IMG/VR virus record: IMGVR_UViG_3300007513_000004
Location: 124,001 to 188,000 of that record
Strand: one strand, 5' to 3'
From: a virus
DNA: 64,000 nucleotides
Shown here: positions 1 to 6,965 of the stretch, piece after piece
Layout of the letters: every line of letters starts with the position of its first letter
Position numbering within the stretch: the stretch's first letter is position 1
Made by a program: the position numbers and the translations under genes
Notes under the pieces: model-generated
What the model saw: the letters and a program-made list of their open reading frames with translations, nothing else
The model's database searches: none
Told to the model about the DNA's origin: nothing

Positions 1-85
1 CGTTAACGGCACTATATCGGTCAACAGCCAGTGGAATCTGGGCATAACCGTCAATTGCTTTGGGATAAACACTATAATCTGACAT
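1..85 (-). CDS. Start of an unidentified protein (partial, C-terminus outside window)
   Basis: The first 28 codons of a minus-strand gene are present, beginning MSDYSVYPKAIDGY, and the frame is still open at base 1. An AAGG ribosome-binding site lies 7 bases before the ATG at 83-85, so the start is well supported. It follows the 53-residue basic protein by 16 bases, in the same direction, so the two are probably co-transcribed. Too little sequence is visible to assign a family; the style is that of a phage virion protein, but this is a guess. Confidence 0.6.
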   Translation of the reverse strand, partial: MSDYSVYPKAIDGYAQIPLAVDRYSAVN

Positions 86-101
86 TTAATACCTTCTCAT
101 T

Positions 102-263
102 TTAACTAGTCTTTTTTACCACTTTCCCAGTTGACCTTCCAGGAACAGAAATCAGCTTAGAGATCCTTCTCTTCCTAATTACACTACCAGTTTTTTTAAT
201 AGCAGATTTCTTAGCTTTTCTAGCCTTGCTTTTCGCTATTTTTCTGCCACAACCACATCCCAT
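102..263 (-). CDS. Small highly basic Cys-containing protein, 53 aa
   Basis: A short open frame starts with MGCGCGRK and is then almost entirely Lys/Arg-rich, with no acidic residue that I can see. A GGAG ribosome-binding site lies 6 bases before the ATG. Two Cys in a CGC arrangement near the N-terminus could bind metal or be modified. The charge suggests binding to DNA, RNA or an acidic partner, for example a packaged nucleoid protein, but I do not recognise a family. It is the first gene transcribed leftward from the divergent spacer at 264-368. Confidence 0.6.
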   Translation of the reverse strand: MGCGCGRKIAKSKARKAKKSAIKKTGSVIRKRRISKLISVPGRSTGKVVKKTS

Positions 264-368
264 GAAACACTCCGACTACTTCATTAGAATAATTATTATT
301 AGTATTACTTATCTAATGTTATTAATTTATATACTTATATAGGAAAGCCTCTTTCCCTTGGACTACAA
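264..368. promoter_or_regulatory. Divergent AT-rich spacer, likely holding promoters for both directions
   Basis: This 105-base gap separates the leftward 53-residue basic protein from the rightward protease and is the only divergent junction in the window. It is extremely AT-rich. TATACT-like and TATATA-like stretches occur around 329-342 on the plus strand, but I find no convincing -35 box at proper spacing on either strand. A promoter here is therefore inferred mostly from gene orientation. The protease has only a weak GGA sequence before its ATG. Confidence 0.4.
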
Positions 369-1166
369 ATGAGGAAACTTATAAGCTACATTTTTTTACT
401 TTCAGTATTGATTTCTTTGGTCTATATTACTAAAGAAGTTATAAGTTTTTCAAAAAATATCATATCTTTAAAAGAGTATCAAACAGACGCTATAATAAAA
501 CAAGAAAAGATGCTACACCCAACCGTCAGGGTAATTAGCATGGAACGAACCTATGACAGCTCTGCCTCTGCAGACTCTGGCGATGTAGAGGTTGAGATTA
601 TACTGGCTACAGCCACCGGGTTTAGCATTCAATATGATGCAATAAATGATGTTTCTTTTGTAGTCACAAATGATCACTTCTGTAACTCAATAATGCCAAG
701 CTCATCTTTGGTAGTGGAAGACTATAATAAAAATTCATTAAATATTTCAGAAAATTATATAAGTTCAAAAATCTTATACACAGATGAAGGATTAGATCTT
801 TGCCTACTAGCAGCATATGGGTTTATAAAGCCGGCAATTATTGCAGATGTTGATTACACTCCAGAATTATTTGAAAAAGTTTTTGTAATCGGAGGACCGA
901 CCGGAAACTTTCCAATTATAATAGATACCTATATTTCTGGCTCAAGCGACAGAAGAAGCATAACGGTTGGAAACTTAGATGCTTCTGGAAATGATTTTTT
1001 GCTTATTTCAGAACAAATATTCCCAGGACATAGCGGAAGCCCTATCTTTAACCAAGATGGAGAGGTTATTGGAGTAATTTTTGCAGCATTAGAAACATAT
1101 GGTGGTTTAGCGATATCTCATAGAGATATATTCATGTTATTATTCTATTATCAAAATAGTCTCTAA
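369..1166 (+). CDS. Membrane-anchored trypsin-like serine protease
   Basis: This 265-residue protein starts with a hydrophobic segment (about residues 4-22) after two basic residues. That fits an uncleaved membrane anchor or a signal peptide. The rest has the chymotrypsin/HtrA-type triad in order: His in TNDHFC (family consensus TNAH), Asp in GLDLCLL, and Ser in GHSGSPIFN. There is no PDZ domain after it, so it is shorter than DegP/HtrA. It probably acts in the periplasm or outside the membrane on host or virion proteins. It is the only plus-strand gene and ends exactly one base before the convergent neighbour, so it may be controlled separately. The triad makes peptidase fold and activity likely; the substrate is unknown. 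Confidence 0.8.
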   Translation: MRKLISYIFLLSVLISLVYITKEVISFSKNIISLKEYQTDAIIKQEKMLHPTVRVISMERTYDSSASADSGDVEVEIILATATGFSIQYDAINDVSFVVTNDHFCNSIMPSSSLVVEDYNKNSLNISENYISSKILYTDEGLDLCLLAAYGFIKPAIIADVDYTPELFEKVFVIGGPTGNFPIIIDTYISGSSDRRSITVGNLDASGNDFLLISEQIFPGHSGSPIFNQDGEVIGVIFAALETYGGLAISHRDIFMLLFYYQNSL

Positions 1167-1733
1167 TTATTTCTTATTCTTGAATTTTTTACCCATCTTC
1201 TTTACACGGCTAGAAGCCCTTCTCGCATAAAGGGTGTAAAAAGCAAGATCTACCCTTTTTCCGTCTAAAACCATCTTAAGCGCTTCGTTGGCAAAATTTG
1301 CAGACTTAATAGCCTCGGCCCCAAGAGGGTCTCGTATACCATCACTGTTTTTCTTTGTATATGTTGAACTTATTTTTTCAACCTGATTTGCGGTAACTCC
1401 ACACAAAAGCATATTTGGCTTTAACTCATCAATAACTTTATCTAACTTCTTCTTTTCTTCCAAAACTTTAAAAAAGTTTTCATTCTTATTATTGGTACAT
1501 TCCAATGGGCAGGTAAAGCAGCTCTCCTCTAGTCCCATATTCCACAAATCACAAGTATAAAACTGCTTTACATCCTTTGCTTCATTTCTTATGTTTTCTT
1601 CGCAGCCATAAAACACCTGTCCATCCACAACCTTTGCTTTACCGTTGCAAAACTCGCTCTCCCTCATGGCCGTTGTCATCTTGCAATTTTTTGTGCAATC
1701 AACAATTTTTATTTCGGCTTTTTTATCAGACAT
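1167..1733 (-). CDS. Cys-rich hypothetical protein, 188 aa
   Basis: I do not recognise a family. The N-terminal 80 residues hold about eight Cys, including a C-x2-C-x3-C group in SCFTCPLEC, which suggests a zinc- or iron-sulfur-binding domain. A helical middle section follows, and the C-terminus is strongly basic (KKMGKKFKNKK). The arrangement of metal-binding head and basic tail suggests nucleic-acid contact, but this is inference. It ends back-to-back with the plus-strand protease with no spacer. Its start overlaps the end of the 66-residue neighbour by 8 bases. Confidence 0.65.
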   Translation of the reverse strand: MSDKKAEIKIVDCTKNCKMTTAMRESEFCNGKAKVVDGQVFYGCEENIRNEAKDVKQFYTCDLWNMGLEESCFTCPLECTNNKNENFFKVLEEKKKLDKVIDELKPNMLLCGVTANQVEKISSTYTKKNSDGIRDPLGAEAIKSANFANEALKMVLDGKRVDLAFYTLYARRASSRVKKMGKKFKNKK

Positions 1734-1926
1734 TCTTTATCATTATTTTAGACATTAGAGAAATTAACTCTGATATAACCAAATCTACTTGATCTACATC
1801 AAATTCTAAAGTCGTTAAGAATATTTTACCATTTTGACCTTTAATCTTACTTGAAAAAATAACTTTTTCTTTATCTTCAGATATGTCTAGCAAAATATCA
1901 GTATTTTCATCTAATTTTATCTTCAA
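1726..1926 (-). CDS. Small acidic hypothetical protein, 66 aa
   Basis: The frame has no ATG near its beginning; the best start is a TTG at 1924-1926, which overlaps the stop codon of the upstream gene. An AAGG sequence sits just before it, closer than usual, so the start is uncertain. The product is rich in Asp, Glu and beta-branched residues and looks like a small alpha/beta domain. There is no recognisable motif. It sits in a tight run of small genes downstream of the PhoH-like gene. Confidence 0.45.
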   Translation of the reverse strand: MKIKLDENTDILLDISEDKEKVIFSSKIKGQNGKIFLTTLEFDVDQVDLVISELISLMSKIMIKNV

Positions 1927-2123
1927 AGCCTTATTTCATTATTGATTTCAAATTGTTTATCAATATTGAAATCTATCTCTGGAGAATTTTCAGTTGACTT
2001 TACAGGATTCTTTTTTATAGGATATTCTACATCAGAATATTCTTTATGAAGAGGAATTCTTTTATCCTCTTTATCTTTATCTTCTTTTTGCTTTTTTATA
2101 ATTGGGAATATAAATCCTCTCAT
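1923..2123 (-). CDS. Small charged hypothetical protein, 66 aa
   Basis: The start at ATG 2121-2123 is chosen because a GGAGGG ribosome-binding site lies 5 bases upstream. A longer version starting ten codons earlier would overlap the PhoH gene and has no such site. The product starts MRGFIFPIIKK and continues with a very Lys/Asp/Glu-rich, probably disordered stretch. No family is recognised. It begins just after the PhoH-like gene and overlaps the next small gene by a few bases, so it is probably translationally coupled. Confidence 0.5.
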   Translation of the reverse strand: MRGFIFPIIKKQKEDKDKEDKRIPLHKEYSDVEYPIKKNPVKSTENSPEIDFNIDKQFEINNEIRL

Positions 2124-2133
2124 GCTAACCCTC

Positions 2134-3429
2134 CTATAGAATTTTTGCAGCATAAGCAGCCAGTGGACTTCTCTCTCCTTTTAATAATGTAATATGAGCA
2201 GAAAGATGAAAATCCTTGAACTTCTCCGCAACGGCTCCTAAGCCAGAAGATGTAGAATCTAAATGCGGAGCATCTATTTGCTCTAAATCTCCAAGTAAAA
2301 TTAATTTTGAATTTTCGCCCATTCTAGTTATTACAGCCTTAGCCTCTCTATAAGTAATGTTTTGAGCTTCATCAAGAATAAAAATAGTATTTGGAAGACT
2401 TCGGCCTCGAACATAAGAAAGAGCTTCAATCTCTATAGTTCCCTTTTGCATCATAATATCAAAATAATGTTCTGCATTTTTAAATACACATTTAAAGTTG
2501 TCCATAATAGGCTGTATCCATGGCTCCATTTTATCAAATTTGCTTCCCGGCAAATATCCTATATCTCCACTAAGGCTTTGTACAGGTCTTGATATAATGA
2601 TCTTCTCATAATGTCCTTCATTCAACAAGTGTATTGCCGCAGCTGTTGACATAAGCGTCTTTCCGCTTCCTGCTCTACCTGTAAGGGTTGCCATGTGTAT
2701 ATCTTTATCTAATAACATTTCTAAAGCAAATGTTTGCTCTTTATTTCTTGGACAAATTCCGTGTACGTTAAATCCACTTCTGCTTGTAAAGTTAAGCTTC
2801 TTAATAAAGCCATTCTTATAAACTGCTAAAGCACTTTGTCTACCACCTTTTAATACAAGATATTCGTTTGGGTAAAGCCTTTTATCTTCATATTGAAGTT
2901 TTCCACATTCATAAAATTTTTCAATTTCATTTGGAGAAAAATGCAATACGCTAACACCGCCATAAGCCTCTTTTCTGTTTGTTACGGCCTTTTCTCTATA
3001 ATAATTTTCAGCCTTTAAACCCAAAGAGTCACATTTTACTCTTACGTTAATATCTCTAGAAATAAGCGCAACATTCTTTTCCTCTCTGGACAAGCCTAAG
3101 GCAACAGAGATTATTCTATTATCCCTAGTGTCCTCCATGCCTTCTGGCAAAATATTTAAATCTGATCTAAGAGAAACAAAGATTTTTTGACCATTTTCAA
3201 GAGTAACCCCTTCTGCTAAGTTGCCAATCTTTCTAAGATCATCCAAAAATCTATTTATATATCTGGCCGCATTTCCAACCGAATCATGTCTTTTTTTCAA
3301 TCCATCTATTTCTTCCAAAACTTCCATTGGAATTACAATGTTATTTTTTGGGAATGCATGAATTGAATCTTCATGATAAACTAGCACTGATGTGTCTAAA
3401 ACAAACGTCTTTCTATTTCTTCTTGGCAA
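2134..3429 (-). CDS. PhoH-family ATPase with N-terminal PIN domain (PhoH2 type)
   Basis: The 431-residue product joins an N-terminal PIN nuclease domain (about 1-140; acidic residues in FVLDTSVL and near EVLEEIDGL, then DNRI and ISRD) to a PhoH P-loop ATPase (about 225-431). Walker A is GRAGSGKT at 251-258 and Walker B is FILDEAQN. In cells this architecture is linked to RNA unwinding and cleavage; PhoH proteins are very common in phages, but their role there is unsettled. The start is a TTG at 3427-3429 because GGAGG lies 6 bases before it. It follows the 112-residue unknown gene and a B12-dependent reductase in the same direction. Family assignment is firm, function in infection is not. Confidence 0.9.
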   Translation of the reverse strand: MPRRNRKTFVLDTSVLVYHEDSIHAFPKNNIVIPMEVLEEIDGLKKRHDSVGNAARYINRFLDDLRKIGNLAEGVTLENGQKIFVSLRSDLNILPEGMEDTRDNRIISVALGLSREEKNVALISRDINVRVKCDSLGLKAENYYREKAVTNRKEAYGGVSVLHFSPNEIEKFYECGKLQYEDKRLYPNEYLVLKGGRQSALAVYKNGFIKKLNFTSRSGFNVHGICPRNKEQTFALEMLLDKDIHMATLTGRAGSGKTLMSTAAAIHLLNEGHYEKIIISRPVQSLSGDIGYLPGSKFDKMEPWIQPIMDNFKCVFKNAEHYFDIMMQKGTIEIEALSYVRGRSLPNTIFILDEAQNITYREAKAVITRMGENSKLILLGDLEQIDAPHLDSTSSGLGAVAEKFKDFHLSAHITLLKGERSPLAAYAAKIL

Positions 3430-3459
3430 ACTCTGCCTCCATTTTATTCATATATGTTA

Positions 3460-3798
3460 TTATGCTTCATCAATCTCTTCTTCTATTATAGACCAATGTT
3501 CAACATTGGCTTCAAAATATAAATTTTTATCTTCATCTTCTTTTAGCGTTAAAACAGGCCCAGCCCATTCTCCAATCACTTCGCCGTCATGCTTTACCTC
3601 TAAAGCATCTAGGCCAACATACTCTATTATCTCAATATCATTATAGATTAGATATTCTACAGCAACATCAGAGGGCATATCAGACAACTCGTCTGTATCC
3701 ACTCCTATGTAAAACAAAAGATCGCCCAACCATTGCTGTCTAACGTCTTTCACGTCTTTGGCAAAGTTAACACGATCTGTTAAGATTGTTGTGAACAT
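3460..3798 (-). CDS. Acidic hypothetical protein, about 112 aa
   Basis: The frame is open further upstream (to 3849), but that part overlaps the end of the ribonucleotide reductase and reads as its alternate frame. I therefore prefer the ATG at 3796-3798, just after the reductase stop, although its ribosome-binding site is weak. The product starts MFTTILTDRVNF, is acidic, and ends with a Glu-rich tail (IIEEEIDEA). No domain is recognised. Position directly after the reductase suggests co-transcription with it. Confidence 0.55.
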   Translation of the reverse strand: MFTTILTDRVNFAKDVKDVRQQWLGDLLFYIGVDTDELSDMPSDVAVEYLIYNDIEIIEYVGLDALEVKHDGEVIGEWAGPVLTLKEDEDKNLYFEANVEHWSIIEEEIDEA

Positions 3799-3808
3799 AC
3801 CACATGCG

Positions 3809-5671
3809 TTATAAGTAAGAGACGGAACACGATCCGCCGGCACATGCAAGCTCTCCGGTCAGGTTTGTATTATCTTGATATTCTGTTATATAGTCTAAAT
3901 TTACAGACTTAAGGCTTGACATCATTTTATCATAAGTCTCTTTATCGCAATCTTCAAATGGGGCCTGAATATATGTATGATCAGAGTAGGGTAAGACAGA
4001 AAGTCCATTATATACACCTCTGTTTTCCCACATCCACTCGAAGACCTCTTCCCATTCGTTATCTTTTATACTTATTGTAGCAGATACATTATGAGTATTC
4101 TGCCCGCGAACATATCCGGGCCTTACCCACTCATTCGTTATTAAACGAATTCTTTCTAATAGATTAATTGCACTTTCATCTCTCAGCATAGCTCCATCTG
4201 GAGCTTTCTGCGGGACACTTATAACGGCTGTATCGTGCGGCCGAAAATACTCATCCTCAATAAGTTCAGGATGATTTTTTTCTAAATATTGAAAAATAGC
4301 CTCATTCTTTCCAACCCTAAGCCTTCTAATGTAATACTCGTTATGCCAGGCATGAATTCCGCTTGATGTACCTAACGTTAAAGACGTTGTTCCAGCAGGC
4401 TTCACGCAAGTAGTTCTCGTCGCTTGATTTATCCCTATTATGTTAGCAACTCTTTCGTTTTCTTCCTTGATAACAGAAACAGCTTTTGGCATATTTAAAT
4501 TCACAACCTTGCCACTAGCTATGCCGGTCATACTTGCGCCAATCAAAGCATCTTTCTCTGTGCTTCTCTGCCAAATGGGCCGTAAATAGTGAAAATCAGT
4601 ATAACTAGCTTGTAACGTCCCTATAAAAGCTGCGGCTCGCGCCCTTGTCTCAAGGTCCTCCTGAGATTCAATATTGCTAACATTTATTTCAACCAAATTA
4701 CAAAATTGAAATGGTCTTAGTCCAATTTCACAACAAGGGTTTGTTCCCCAGTCCTTATCGTTAGTCAAGTAAAAGCCAGGCTCTCCAGAGCCGCTAATAC
4801 GAATTCTTTCCCATAAATTAGCAAAATATTTCTTAGTAATTCTATGCCTCATCAATACAGCTGAGTTATTTGCGCGACCTCTTTGCGGATTTGTTTCCCA
4901 CCAGTCTCCGGCCTTAGCTGCAATCATTTCGTCATCATCTGCAGAAAATAAAGAGATCAAAGCCGCACGCCTTATCCCTCCGGCCAAGACAGCATCTGCA
5001 ATATAACAGATCATATCATGAACCTCTATAGACCTAAGCTTGTCGCCGTTCTCCTTGGCGTCTAAGATGCCCTCAAGCTTAACCAGACACTCCCTTAGGG
5101 GTTGTGGGCCCGGAGCCTTTCCTCCCGAGGTTATAAGCTTTGCCCCCTTTGGTCTAATATCAGAAAAATCAAATCTTAACTTTGAAGTTCCCTTGAAATA
5201 AGATATAACCAAAGCTTTTACCGCATCTGCCCAACCCTCTATGGAGTCTGCAACAAGAAACCTTCTGGTTCTAGTATTGCTTGGCTTTCTTATCTCCGGC
5301 AAAGCCTCAACATGATGAAACTGAACAGAATACCCAACGCCAGTGCCTCCCAATAACAAAAACATTGCCTCACTGAATGCGCGAACATCATCTATTGGCA
5401 TATAAGCACAGTTAAAAATTCTATTTGGAGCTACCTCTATAGACTTTCCGCCAAACTGCATAGAACGCATTGATGGCAGAACCTTTTTATCGTGAACAAA
5501 CTCATAAACTGCATCAATTTCGCCCTCAAGAGCCGGAAACTTTTTGATATGCATATTTTTGTTTCTTGTTACTAATTCGTCCCAATTCTCTCGCCTTAAT
5601 TCATCATCAAGGTGTCTCGCGTATTTCATGTGAACAGTTATATCTGATAAAATCTGTGACGATAGCTCCAT
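3809..5671 (-). CDS. nrdJ: Adenosylcobalamin-dependent ribonucleoside-triphosphate reductase (class II)
   Basis: The enzyme reduces ribonucleotides to deoxyribonucleotides for phage DNA synthesis, using B12 to make the thiyl radical. Key cysteines are visible: C88 (FNCAY), the radical-site C313 in NPCCEI, C324 (FCNLVEIN) and the C-terminal redox pair C610/C615 in CAGGSC. This matches the monomeric class II layout. At 620 residues it is shorter than the Lactobacillus enzyme (about 739, from memory). No small subunit or activase gene is visible nearby, as expected for class II. The start has AGGAG 6 bases upstream. It lies just after a strong terminator, so it may need its own promoter or read-through. 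The host or its environment must supply cobalamin. Confidence 0.9.
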   Translation of the reverse strand: MELSSQILSDITVHMKYARHLDDELRRENWDELVTRNKNMHIKKFPALEGEIDAVYEFVHDKKVLPSMRSMQFGGKSIEVAPNRIFNCAYMPIDDVRAFSEAMFLLLGGTGVGYSVQFHHVEALPEIRKPSNTRTRRFLVADSIEGWADAVKALVISYFKGTSKLRFDFSDIRPKGAKLITSGGKAPGPQPLRECLVKLEGILDAKENGDKLRSIEVHDMICYIADAVLAGGIRRAALISLFSADDDEMIAAKAGDWWETNPQRGRANNSAVLMRHRITKKYFANLWERIRISGSGEPGFYLTNDKDWGTNPCCEIGLRPFQFCNLVEINVSNIESQEDLETRARAAAFIGTLQASYTDFHYLRPIWQRSTEKDALIGASMTGIASGKVVNLNMPKAVSVIKEENERVANIIGINQATRTTCVKPAGTTSLTLGTSSGIHAWHNEYYIRRLRVGKNEAIFQYLEKNHPELIEDEYFRPHDTAVISVPQKAPDGAMLRDESAINLLERIRLITNEWVRPGYVRGQNTHNVSATISIKDNEWEEVFEWMWENRGVYNGLSVLPYSDHTYIQAPFEDCDKETYDKMMSSLKSVNLDYITEYQDNTNLTGELACAGGSCSVSYL

Positions 5672-5700
5672 TGTTTTCTCCTGGTATCAAAAAGTTAAAT

Positions 5701-5737
5701 AAAAAAAATCTTAGAGCCCCAACATGGAGGTCCTAAG
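5701..5737 (-). terminator. Rho-independent terminator after the sigma factor gene
   Basis: Read on the minus strand, an 11-pair stem (one mismatch, two G-T pairs) runs from CTTAG at 5737 to CTAAG ending at 5710, with a short loop, followed at once by a run of eight T. The stem includes the stop codon of the sigma factor gene. Its position suggests that the sigma/diadenylate cyclase transcript ends here, before the reductase gene. Confidence 0.8.
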
Positions 5738-6308
5738 ATAATATGGTTCTAAGCTTGTTTAGGCTGCAGTTTCTGATTTGTCTTATACGTTCTGTAGAAA
5801 GGTTAAATTTCGTTGCTATTTCATTTAGTCTTTTTCCGATAACTAAGTTGTCAATAACAATGTCTTTTTCTCTGTCGGATAAAATATTATTTTCATCAAT
5901 AAACATCTTTTTAAATATTATTTTCATCTCTAACTCAACCTCTTTTTCGTTTAAAACATTACCAAAATCACAGCTGCCTAATTCCTTTTTAATACCAGAT
6001 TTTGCAATCGAAAATCGTTTAGAATTTGAATTGTAATCTCTAAGTTTTTTTGAAATATTCCATTGCGCCCATCTGAAGAAATCAAAGTTTTTTTGATAAT
6101 CATATGTTAAGATTGCTTCCCACAATCCAATATAGGCTTCCTGAAATAGGTCTTCTTGAGAAGATATATTTTTATATTTTTTCGCTCTAGACTCTGCAAA
6201 GAATTTTGTCTGCACAAAAATATCGTGCATCCAATCCTTTGTATTCTTTTCTTCGTTTACGATATATGTCATTTTTATATCAAGATTAGATAAATCGTAA
6301 TAACTCAT
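5733..6308 (-). CDS. Sigma-70-family RNA polymerase sigma factor
   Basis: The 191-residue product has sigma region 2 at about residues 50-92 (DLFQEAYIGLWEAI, then FDFFRWAQWNI) and region 4 at about 142-190, ending in a helix-turn-helix with LNEIATKFNLSTERIRQIR. Region 1.1 and a clear region 3 are missing, so it is a compact alternative factor. It would redirect host RNA polymerase to a set of phage (perhaps late) or host promoters. It begins 3 bases after the diadenylate cyclase stop with GAGGAT upstream, so the two are co-translated. The transcript ends in a terminator that overlaps its stop codon. Family is clear; the promoters it reads are unknown. Confidence 0.88.
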   Translation of the reverse strand: MSYYDLSNLDIKMTYIVNEEKNTKDWMHDIFVQTKFFAESRAKKYKNISSQEDLFQEAYIGLWEAILTYDYQKNFDFFRWAQWNISKKLRDYNSNSKRFSIAKSGIKKELGSCDFGNVLNEKEVELEMKIIFKKMFIDENNILSDREKDIVIDNLVIGKRLNEIATKFNLSTERIRQIRNCSLNKLRTILS

Positions 6309-6311
6309 TCT

Positions 6312-6872
6312 TTATTCATCCTCAGGGTTGTACTGATCCACAAACTCTCCGTCTTTCCAAGTCCTAACTATAGAGGTTTCTTCTGACAAAGTAAAGACGG
6401 CAATAACATCATCTCTGGTCGAAAAAGATGCAGCACTTATGTGTCTAGTCCCACATCCCTCTGGAACTTCTAATGCCGGATTGTCAACAAGCAGATATAC
6501 TCTACCTCCTATAATTTGACCATTTCTATTGATAACAATAGCTCCATCGGCATCTTCTCTAAACAAAGCTTCTACGCTCTTCTTAGAAGAGGTTGTTGAA
6601 ATATCTATATATTTTTGAATTGGATTAATCCCAATTTGTCGCATACCCGATACAAGATAATCTTTTGCTGTATCAAATACGCCAAACACAACCAGTATTC
6701 CTAACTTCTTTTGCCTATCTTTGTTTTCTTTAGATATTTCACACAATATATTGAATATCTTCTTTCCGACCTTCTGATGCTCTCTCGCAGCACTGAATTG
6801 GAAAGAAAAGTCAGTAGACGTAACCCTTTTGGGCGGCTCTACTGAAGTTGCCTGAATTTCTTCTTTCGACAT
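6312..6872 (-). CDS. Diadenylate cyclase (DAC / DisA_N domain), c-di-AMP synthase
   Basis: The 186-residue product carries the DAC signature: LGILVVF strand, DGA at 109-111, GTRH at 141-144 and SEE at 163-165, in the order and spacing of DisA/CdaA catalytic domains. The expected reaction is two ATP to c-di-AMP. No membrane helices (as in CdaA) or DNA-binding HhH domain (as in DisA) are present, so it is a soluble stand-alone domain. One change is notable: the family motif GTRHR is GTRHI here. The start at 6872 is chosen over an ATG seven codons upstream because GGAG lies 6 bases before it. It is preceded by its own AT-rich promoter spacer and followed by the sigma factor. Fold is convincing; activity needs testing. 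Confidence 0.85.
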   Translation of the reverse strand: MSKEEIQATSVEPPKRVTSTDFSFQFSAAREHQKVGKKIFNILCEISKENKDRQKKLGILVVFGVFDTAKDYLVSGMRQIGINPIQKYIDISTTSSKKSVEALFREDADGAIVINRNGQIIGGRVYLLVDNPALEVPEGCGTRHISAASFSTRDDVIAVFTLSEETSIVRTWKDGEFVDQYNPEDE

Positions 6873-6893
6873 GTACGACTCCATGGTTTCCAT

Positions 6894-6965
6894 ATGAGGT
6901 AAATTATACCAAGGATTTTAAATGTATAATTAAAAAAAATAAAAAAATTTAATTAAAAATAATTA
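6894..6965 (-). promoter_or_regulatory. Extended -10 promoter and AT-only spacer before the diadenylate cyclase
   Basis: On the minus strand an almost pure A/T stretch with two T-runs (7 and 8 T) follows the SpoVR-like stop and could help end that transcript. Next comes TTGG followed by TATAAT (6903-6908), a perfect extended -10 box (TGnTATAAT). No good -35 box is seen, which an extended -10 can do without. Transcription would start about 25 bases before the cyclase ATG at 6872. Confidence 0.5.

Noticed and set aside
3799-3849. Longer start for the 112-residue unknown protein
   Set aside because: This part reads through the end of the reductase gene in another frame and has no ribosome-binding site.
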